Positions 58,269-64,000 of a stretch of DNA of 64,000 nucleotides are shown in pieces (the first letter of the stretch is position 1; every line of letters starts with the position of its first letter). Below the pieces are notes generated by a model that did not search any database, had not been told where the DNA came from, and was given only the letters and a program-made list of their open reading frames with translations. The translations under genes and the position numbers were made by a program. Origin of the DNA: Furcasterigmium furcatum (taxonomy: Eukaryota > Ascomycota > Sordariomycetes > Glomerellales > Plectosphaerellaceae); assembly GCA_001599815.1 (NCBI GenBank), contig BCIA01000003.1, forward strand, positions 4,030,001 through 4,094,000, read 5' to 3'.

Positions 58269-60641
58269 ATGTCTCCCAACAACCACCTCTGGAGCCCTCA
58301 GAGGCTCCTGGTGCTGGCAGCAGCACTCACCAACGGCGTCATGGCCAACAACATCCTCTCGACTGTTGGCCTGACAAACTGTGGAACCGACTCCGACATC
58401 ACGGTTCACCGCGCGGATATTTCGTACGACCACGGCTCCAGGAACGTTACTTTCGACCTCTCGGGCACCAGCAAGAGGGTGCAGAACGTCACGGCCGAAC
58501 TCAAGGTCACAGCATACGGCCAGGAGATCTTTTCCGACGAATTCAACCCGTGTGACTCCGGCACCTTCGTTGCACAGCTCTGCCCCGTTCCCTCGGGTAC
58601 CTTCGGTGCCACTGGCAGTCTGGAAATCCCCAAGGAGTTCACCGACATGGTCCCGGATATCGCCTTCCAGGTTCCTGATATTGCGGCCCTCGCCAAGCTC
58701 GAGCTCAAGTCCCTCGATGACGATTCCACGGTGGCCTGCATCCAGTCGCAGGTCAGCAACGGCAAGACAGCCAACCTCCCCGTTGTGTCCTACGTCGCAG
58801 TGGGCATTGCAGGCACGGCCCTCGTCGCCTCGGGTATCTCTGCCATTGGTTCAGCTCTTGCCGGCGGTGGTGCCGGTGGCGGTGCCGCTCCTAGTCCCAG
58901 CTTCGGCGAGACCATCGGATGGTTTCAGAGCATGGCTATGAACGGCATGCTGTCGGTCAACTATCCCCCCGTCTACAGCAGCTTCACCAAGAACTTCGCC
59001 TTCTCCACTGGTCTTATTCCCTGGACTCAGATGCAGGAGGCTATCGACGGCTTCCGAGACATGACCGGCGGTAACCTGACGCGATCCAGCGTTGAGACCC
59101 TTAGGAAGACTACTCTCCAGTTCCCCGATGGCTCAACTATCGACGGAAACCAAACCACGAGCCCCTTCAAGATCAAGCGTGCCATTGAAGATTTTGGCAT
59201 GCTCTTGGCTCGCGACGTCGAAACGAGCGTCGGCGGAGACCCGGCTTCCAGCGATGATGAGGGTGGTATCACGAAGGCGGTCGAGGGACTCACTGCCTAC
59301 GTCGAGCGGCTGGGTGTCCCTGAGTCGAACACCTTCATGACGGCCCTCCTCATTCTCGCCATCGTTATTGCCGCCATTGTCGTTGGCATCCTCCTCGTCA
59401 AGGTCGTCCTCGAGTTCTGGGCCCTCTTCGGCAACTTTCCCAAGGCTCTGACCGGCTTCCGCGAGCACTACTGGCGGTCCATGGCCCGCGCTATCACCTC
59501 GCTCATTCTGCTCTTGTACGGAATTTGGGTGATTTACTGCGTCTACCAGTTTAGCCGCGGCGACTCGTGGGCTGCCCAGACACTCGCCGGCGTCACACTG
59601 GCCATCTTCACCGGTATTCTTCTCTTCTTCTCTTTCAAGATTTGGAACACCGCAAGGAAGCTCAAGCAGGAAGAGGGCGACGTTTCCGGCCTCTACGACA
59701 AGAAGGAGATCTGGATCAAGTACTCGCTCTTTTACGAGTCGTTCAAGAAGGACTACTGGTGGCTGTTCATGCCCCTCATTTTCTACATGCTTGCCAAGGG
59801 AATCGTCATCGCTGCCGGCGGTGGCCATGGTCTCGCACAGGCTTCTATTCACCTCGGACTCGAAGCCGCGATGCTTGTTCTGCTGCTGTGGAAGAAGCCC
59901 TTTGAGCGCAAGTCGGGCAACGTCATCAACATCATCATCCAGGTCGTCCGTGTCCTGTCTGTCGTCTGCATTCTCGTCTTCGTGGAGCGCTTTGGCATCG
60001 CCCAGACCACGCAGACCGTCACCGGTGTCGTTCTCATCGCTGTCCAGGCAGCACTTACTGGTCTTCTGGCGATCCTGATTTGCTGGAACGCCATCAACGG
60101 CTGCTGCAAGGCCAACCCGCATCGCCAGCGCAGAAAGGAGATGGGTAAGTTTTCTCGATCTCGCGTCACATTGACAACAGCTAACCTGTTTTCAGAAAAA
60201 CGCCAACGTGACCTCGATGCGCTCACGCCGCTTGACGCTCGCAACTCCCTGTTGCTCGACCGCAAGGACCCCGAGACTGGACCCAATGGAGAGACGACTT
60301 ACTCCATGTCGTCGACGGTTGAAAAGGGCGGCACCAACGCCACCAATGCTCACGCTGCGACCTCGGATGCCTACGGCGGCCATCATCGCCAGGGTCCGAG
60401 CCAAGGCAGCCTGAACTTCTTTGGCCGTGCAGATGGGAACGGTACCTACCGGGCCCTGACCCCTACGGATCACGGGCACGAGAGGAGCATGAGCCACGAG
60501 CACCTAGTAGGCAGCGCTGCTCCTGCTGGACAAAGCTTCACCAGGCAGCCCACATTACCAAATGTAGGAGGCGGCGGCGGCGGTGGATGGGGCTCCCATT
60601 ACAGAAACGATGGCTATGGGGGCCAAGGGTACCGCTACTAG
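58269..60641 (+). CDS. Flc/TRP-like membrane protein with ML-like domain
   Basis: This belongs to the fungal Flc (flavin carrier) / TRP-like family, ER or Golgi membrane proteins linked to FAD transport, calcium homeostasis and cell-wall integrity. The Neurospora Spray protein is a relative. Exons 58269-60144 and 60196-60641 give 773 residues. A signal peptide covers about residues 1-26 and an ML-like lumenal domain about 27-165, with several N-glycosylation sequons. A first membrane segment lies near 177-200. About eight more helices run from about 355 to 615, including EFWALFGNFPKALTGFREHY and KDYWWLFMPLIFYMLAKG. The C-terminal tail is a long polar, Gly-rich cytoplasmic region. The single intron (60145-60195, GTAAGT...TTCAG) is exactly 51 nt, contains no stop in frame and could be retained. 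The ATG follows CACCATGTC. The long pyrimidine-rich leader is upstream. Confidence 0.93.
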   Translation: MSPNNHLWSPQRLLVLAAALTNGVMANNILSTVGLTNCGTDSDITVHRADISYDHGSRNVTFDLSGTSKRVQNVTAELKVTAYGQEIFSDEFNPCDSGTFVAQLCPVPSGTFGATGSLEIPKEFTDMVPDIAFQVPDIAALAKLELKSLDDDSTVACIQSQVSNGKTANLPVVSYVAVGIAGTALVASGISAIGSALAGGGAGGGAAPSPSFGETIGWFQSMAMNGMLSVNYPPVYSSFTKNFAFSTGLIPWTQMQEAIDGFRDMTGGNLTRSSVETLRKTTLQFPDGSTIDGNQTTSPFKIKRAIEDFGMLLARDVETSVGGDPASSDDEGGITKAVEGLTAYVERLGVPESNTFMTALLILAIVIAAIVVGILLVKVVLEFWALFGNFPKALTGFREHYWRSMARAITSLILLLYGIWVIYCVYQFSRGDSWAAQTLAGVTLAIFTGILLFFSFKIWNTARKLKQEEGDVSGLYDKKEIWIKYSLFYESFKKDYWWLFMPLIFYMLAKGIVIAAGGGHGLAQASIHLGLEAAMLVLLLWKKPFERKSGNVINIIIQVVRVLSVVCILVFVERFGIAQTTQTVTGVVLIAVQAALTGLLAILICWNAINGCCKANPHRQRRKEMGKFSRSRVTLTTANLFSEKRQRDLDALTPLDARNSLLLDRKDPETGPNGETTYSMSSTVEKGGTNATNAHAATSDAYGGHHRQGPSQGSLNFFGRADGNGTYRALTPTDHGHERSMSHEHLVGSAAPAGQSFTRQPTLPNVGGGGGGGWGSHYRNDGYGGQGYRY

Positions 60642-61512
60642 GCGACTGCCCCTCGAGGCGTCATGGCAGGCTAGGGAACGTGGCAGGCACACAGGCACAT
60701 AATAGGAGGGTGGGAGGCGGAAACACCTATGCGTGTTGTGCCGTGCTCATGATCACACGAGGGCATTTGGTTTGGTTGGGCGTAGAAATGGACGCACTCC
60801 CTGTTGGGACGTGCAATCCGATCCGATCCACAGAGGGATCATACTTTCCTTACATATTCTCGGGAATCTTGGTTCCAATGCATTTTGTTAGCCAGCTTGC
60901 TACCACCTAAGTCATTATTATTTTTTCATCCATTCGGCGTTCCGTTGTACCATGGATGAATGGACGTGTCGTGGATTCAACCGGCGGTGCCAGACTCCCA
61001 ACTGAGCTGAGCAGGGCTGGCTGGTTTAAGAGCAATTCCACACCGTGTAGGATTAGGCACAGGGTGTATATGCACTGTCTGGATGTGCCTTCCTTTGGCG
61101 GACACACAGTGCGGTAATAGGCGGCGCCTCACTACCCTCAATGGCAATGGGCAAAAACGACCAACGGTTCAAGCGGCTAACCACACCACCTTCCAACGTC
61201 ATCGTCAGTAATCCTGGCCTGACAACACCTGCACCAGTCAATTCGTGGACTCGTCTCAATTCTCACATCTCGACTCGTACAGTTTTCCACAGGCGGAGCA
61301 GTTACATGTTCAGGAACTATCTATCATAGTGCCTGGTTCTGCGGTTTGCCTTCGCTCGCAGAGAGACAACGGAACGAGCACGAGGGCCAGACCAGACCGA
61401 TTGCATCAGCTCCAGGAGACATCGACTCGGCCACTAACGAGGCGGCACATAGTCCATTCAAATGACCCTTGAATTCTGAGTTCTGAATGCCAAACCTGCA
61501 TCTTCCACTACG
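60642..61512. other. Flc 3' flank and PPE1 promoter
   Basis: This 871-nt spacer lies between two plus-strand genes. It holds the 3' UTR of the Flc gene and the promoter of the methylesterase. Short frames on both strands show no domain. Confidence 0.6.
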
Positions 61513-62924
61513 ATGAGCGATCTCCAGAGGGCCTGGGCGAAGCGCAAACTCGATGGCCTCCCAGAACCCTTTCTCGAGGAGCCCGAGGATGAGGAGGACC
61601 AGGTGCCGGAGCTCCCAGAGCATCTCGATGACGGTGACTCCTCGTCTGCTTCCTCGGCATCTTCGACGGGTACTATCATTCCCTCGCCAAGTCAGAAGCT
61701 GTTTGCTCGGCCTCAGGGGTGAGTTTCCCAAATTAAATGGTCTGGAATCAGATGGACGGACGCACTAACAGCAAGCGAAGAGCACCTACGAGAGGAGGTC
61801 GCAACTGGGAACCCATCCCCTGGACGACGTATTTCGAGCGAGAACTGTTTTTGAAGCCTGACAACCCTGGGGACGGATCCGGAGAAGGCACGCCATCTGC
61901 AACGTCCATCACCTATCATGCGTATCTCAACTCGCCTTCTCCATCTGGGGGGCCCCTTTTCGTCACTCATCACGGTGCCGGCTCCTCGGGCCTCTCATTT
62001 TCCCTGCTGGCCTCCGAGATTCGACGTCTGCTACCTAACGCTGGCATTCTGTCCCTGGACGCCCGCGGCCACGGCTCGACGACGGTCACCGGCTCGCCAG
62101 CAGGCTCTCCAGGCAAACCCGCCGAGCTGGACCTGTCTCTGCCGACTCTCACAGATGACCTGTACCACGTCATCACCCTCACCCAGCAACAGATGTCCTG
62201 GCCTCAACTCCCTCCGTTAATCCTAGTAGGCCACTCTCTCGGCGGCGCGGTCGTCACATCTCTTGCCAAAGAACCCCGTTCCCTCGCGTCCAAGATCCTC
62301 GGCCACGCCGTCCTCGACGTTGTAGAAGGCTCCGCCATCGACGCCCTGCAGAGCATGCACTCCTACCTGTCCACCCGCCCGTCGGGCTTCACCTCGCTCG
62401 AATCCGCCATAGAGTGGCACGTCCGCTCCCGCACCGTCCGCAACTCCGTCTCCGCCCGTGCCTCGGTCCCCTCCCTCCTCGTCCGCAACGACGACGCCTC
62501 CCCGCAGGACACGCCCCCAGCAAACCCGGCCGATGCCTCCTCCGCCACGGCTTCTCCCGCCGTCGACATCCCGAACGCCGCTCCCCGCCCTTCGCGCCCA
62601 TGGGGCTGGCGCACAGACCTCGCGGCCACGCAGCCCTTCTGGGAGGGCTGGTTCGTCGGCCTGAGCCGCAAGTTCCTCGAGGCCCGGGGCGGCAAGCTCC
62701 TCCTCCTCGCCGGCACCGACCGCCTCGACACCGAGCTCACCATCGGCCAGATGCAGGGCAAGTACGCCCTGCAGGTCTTCCCCGAGGCCGGCCACTTCAT
62801 CCACGAAGACCTGCCGGAGAAGACGGCCATCGCGCTCGCCGACTTCTTCCGCAGGAACGACCGCAGCGCGCTCGTGCTGCCGCCCAAGGTGGGGGATTTG
62901 CTGAAGCAGGGAAAGAAAGTGTAG
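61513..62924 (+). CDS. PPE1: Protein phosphatase methylesterase 1 (PME-1)
   Basis: This removes the methyl ester from the C-terminal Leu of the PP2A catalytic subunit and so counteracts the PP2A methyltransferase. Exons 61513-61718 and 61772-62924 are joined by a 53-nt phase-2 intron (GTGAGT...AACAG with CTAAC just upstream of the acceptor) and encode 452 residues. The first 70 residues are an acidic, Ser-rich extension, followed by NWEPIPWTTYFERELFL. Alpha/beta-hydrolase hallmarks are FVTHHGAGSSGLSF (oxyanion side), LDARGHG at 165-170, the nucleophile elbow GHSLGG with Ser224, and the base in EAGHFIHED. WGWRTDLAATQPFWEGWFVGLS is typical of the PME-1 C-terminal half. A Pro/Ala/Ser-rich insert (about residues 325-360) is less conserved. 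It converges on the arginine methyltransferase gene. Confidence 0.95.
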
Positions 62925-63579
62925 ACGGCGGCTGAGCAGCACCCGCGGGGCCTGGGAAGCAGATGGGAATGTGCCCGCACGCTTCTCGGTGTGAGCTATC
63001 CATCTTGGAGCGGTCCTAAGAGGAGAAAGTGGCAGAAGGCCAGTTAGCTATTCAGGCCCTCACCCCGCATCTAGTACGCATCAACGCAAAATGAACAGCA
63101 CGGAGGACGGTTGACGCAGTCGATTATTTGCCTATTTTCTGTTTTGACGGTGCATCGTGACGTCGACATCTAAGAGGGACCGCCCGGGACATTTCTCCCG
63201 TCCGGTCGCGCCCGTTTCTCGTGCAGGAAGCTCATAACTCATAAACATTGGTTCTGACGCCGCAGCCGCAGGCAGGGATCGCTCTAGCCCTGCCTGGCCT
63301 GTCCGTCCGCGCCTCGCGGGCTACGTGCGCTTGCGCTCAGTGTCGATTGTTTGGGGAGAATTCAAAATGTCTCCTTAGCCGGCGCAGGTTACGCAGCCTG
63401 GCATGACAGCTGAAGGGGGGTACCGGTGCATCGTAAGATGTGGTACAGAATCGCTTGGGAGCGATCAGGGGAAGAGGATGTATACTCCTTTTCCAAGGGG
63501 GAGAAGCGTCGCGTTCTCCTGCCCGAAGTGCGGGCTTAGGCACCGGCTAGCAGGGCCGGCGTGGTGGCTTGCGAAACGC
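62925..63579. other. Convergent 3' flanks, PPE1 / PRMT gene
   Basis: This 655-nt spacer lies between converging stop codons and holds the 3' UTRs of both genes. No gene is seen. Confidence 0.6.
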
Positions 63580-64000
63580 TTAGCACATCTTGTAGGTGGC
63601 GGTACCCTCGGCCTGGCGAGTGGACTCGGTGGTGTTGAGGCGGTAGTCGATCTTGATGTCGAGGTCGCGGCGGTTCTTCTCGTTGGGCTTGACGGCCATG
63701 GTGCAGGTGACGTCCTCGCCCTGCTGGACGGTGAGGACATCCTTGAGGTAGAACACAGTCTGCTTCCAGTGGGTATACTTGGTATGAGGACCGGTGGAGA
63801 AGCGAATGGGCTTGTGGGCGGCAGTGAAGTCAATGTCGAACCAGGCGACGAGGGCATGGATGAAGTCGTCCCGCCTGACGGGGAGGGTGAAGTTGGCGAC
63901 GAAGTCAAGGTCGGAGACCTGGCACTTATACAGGTCCAGGGTCAGGAGGGGGGTGGGCTCGGTGACGACGGCCTTGACCTCGACGGTATCGACGAGGGGC
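63580..64000 (-). CDS. RMT1: Protein arginine N-methyltransferase 1, C-terminal part
   Basis: This is the last 139 residues of a type I arginine methyltransferase of the PRMT1/Hmt1 class, cut by the window edge. The enzyme makes asymmetric dimethylarginine on RNA-binding proteins and histone H4 Arg3. What is visible is the C-terminal beta-barrel domain: an opening PLVDTVEVKAVVTEPTPLLT strand, the highly conserved FIHALVAWFDIDFT, then the barrel segment with STGPHTKYTHWKQTVFYLKD, and a C-terminal RNRRDLDIKIDYRL-like strand. The methyltransferase (SAM-binding) domain and the start lie beyond 64000. The stop codon is TAA at 63580-63582 and the protein ends KMC. One overlapping frame (63465-63908 minus) is only a shadow. 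The gene converges on PPE1. Confidence 0.93.
   Translation of the reverse strand, partial: PLVDTVEVKAVVTEPTPLLTLDLYKCQVSDLDFVANFTLPVRRDDFIHALVAWFDIDFTAAHKPIRFSTGPHTKYTHWKQTVFYLKDVLTVQQGEDVTCTMAVKPNEKNRRDLDIKIDYRLNTTESTRQAEGTATYKMC

Noticed and set aside
59133..60122. 329-codon minus-strand frame
   Set aside because: It is antisense to the Flc gene and acidic only because the sense strand encodes hydrophobic helices.
1..64000. Transposon, CRISPR array, secondary-metabolite cluster or bacterial-type system
   Set aside because: No transposase, integrase, long terminal repeats, regular spacer array, or PKS/NRPS/terpene-synthase motif was seen on either strand.

Overview
The window comes from the nuclear genome of a filamentous ascomycete, most likely a Sordariomycete. 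The reasons are GT-AG introns of about 50-75 nt with CTAAC/CTGAC-like branch points, GC-rich coding DNA with wide intergenic spaces, and fungal families such as Pkr1, Flc/TRP-like, Zn2Cys6 and SUT-type sucrose permease. The species cannot be named from sequence alone. A few N positions and a long G-run show that this is draft-quality sequence, so isolated frame breaks should be read with care.

Layout. 1-3.9 kb: no gene recognised. 3.9-8.1 kb: two minus-strand housekeeping genes, the anaphase-promoting-complex cullin Apc2 and ribulose-phosphate 3-epimerase. 8.1-13.3 kb: no confident gene. 13.36-14.67 kb: a minus-strand C2H2-like regulator with an unresolved frame break. 14.7-24.3 kb: a large gene-poor stretch containing the N positions. 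24.3-36.99 kb: a compact gene block with an F-box protein (minus), Pkr1 V-ATPase assembly factor (plus), a SUT-type sugar permease (minus), histidine gene HIS1 (plus), a small two-helix membrane protein (plus) and an intronless winged-helix/GNAT fusion (plus). 37-44.4 kb: gene-poor. 44.4-47.5 kb: a Zn2Cys6 factor (plus) and a DUF202 membrane protein (minus). 50.9-54.3 kb: a large intronless C2H2 protein. 54.7-55.6 kb: an intronless alpha/beta hydrolase with an Asp nucleophile (minus). 58.3-60.6 kb: an Flc/TRP-like membrane protein behind a long pyrimidine-rich leader. 61.5-62.9 kb: PP2A methylesterase. 63.6-64 kb: the C-terminus of a PRMT1-type arginine methyltransferase, cut by the window edge.

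Functionally this is mostly core cell biology (cell-cycle ubiquitination, pentose phosphate pathway, V-ATPase assembly, histidine synthesis, phosphatase and arginine-methylation control) with four regulators and a sugar importer. No secondary-metabolite cluster, mobile element, tRNA or CRISPR array was recognised. The most unusual items are the bacterial-style winged-helix/GNAT fusion, the intronless Asp-nucleophile hydrolase, the broken or oddly spliced zinc-finger gene, a 26-nt micro-exon in the permease, a length-neutral 51-nt intron in the Flc gene, and a TACCTAGGTA-like motif scattered through intergenic DNA.
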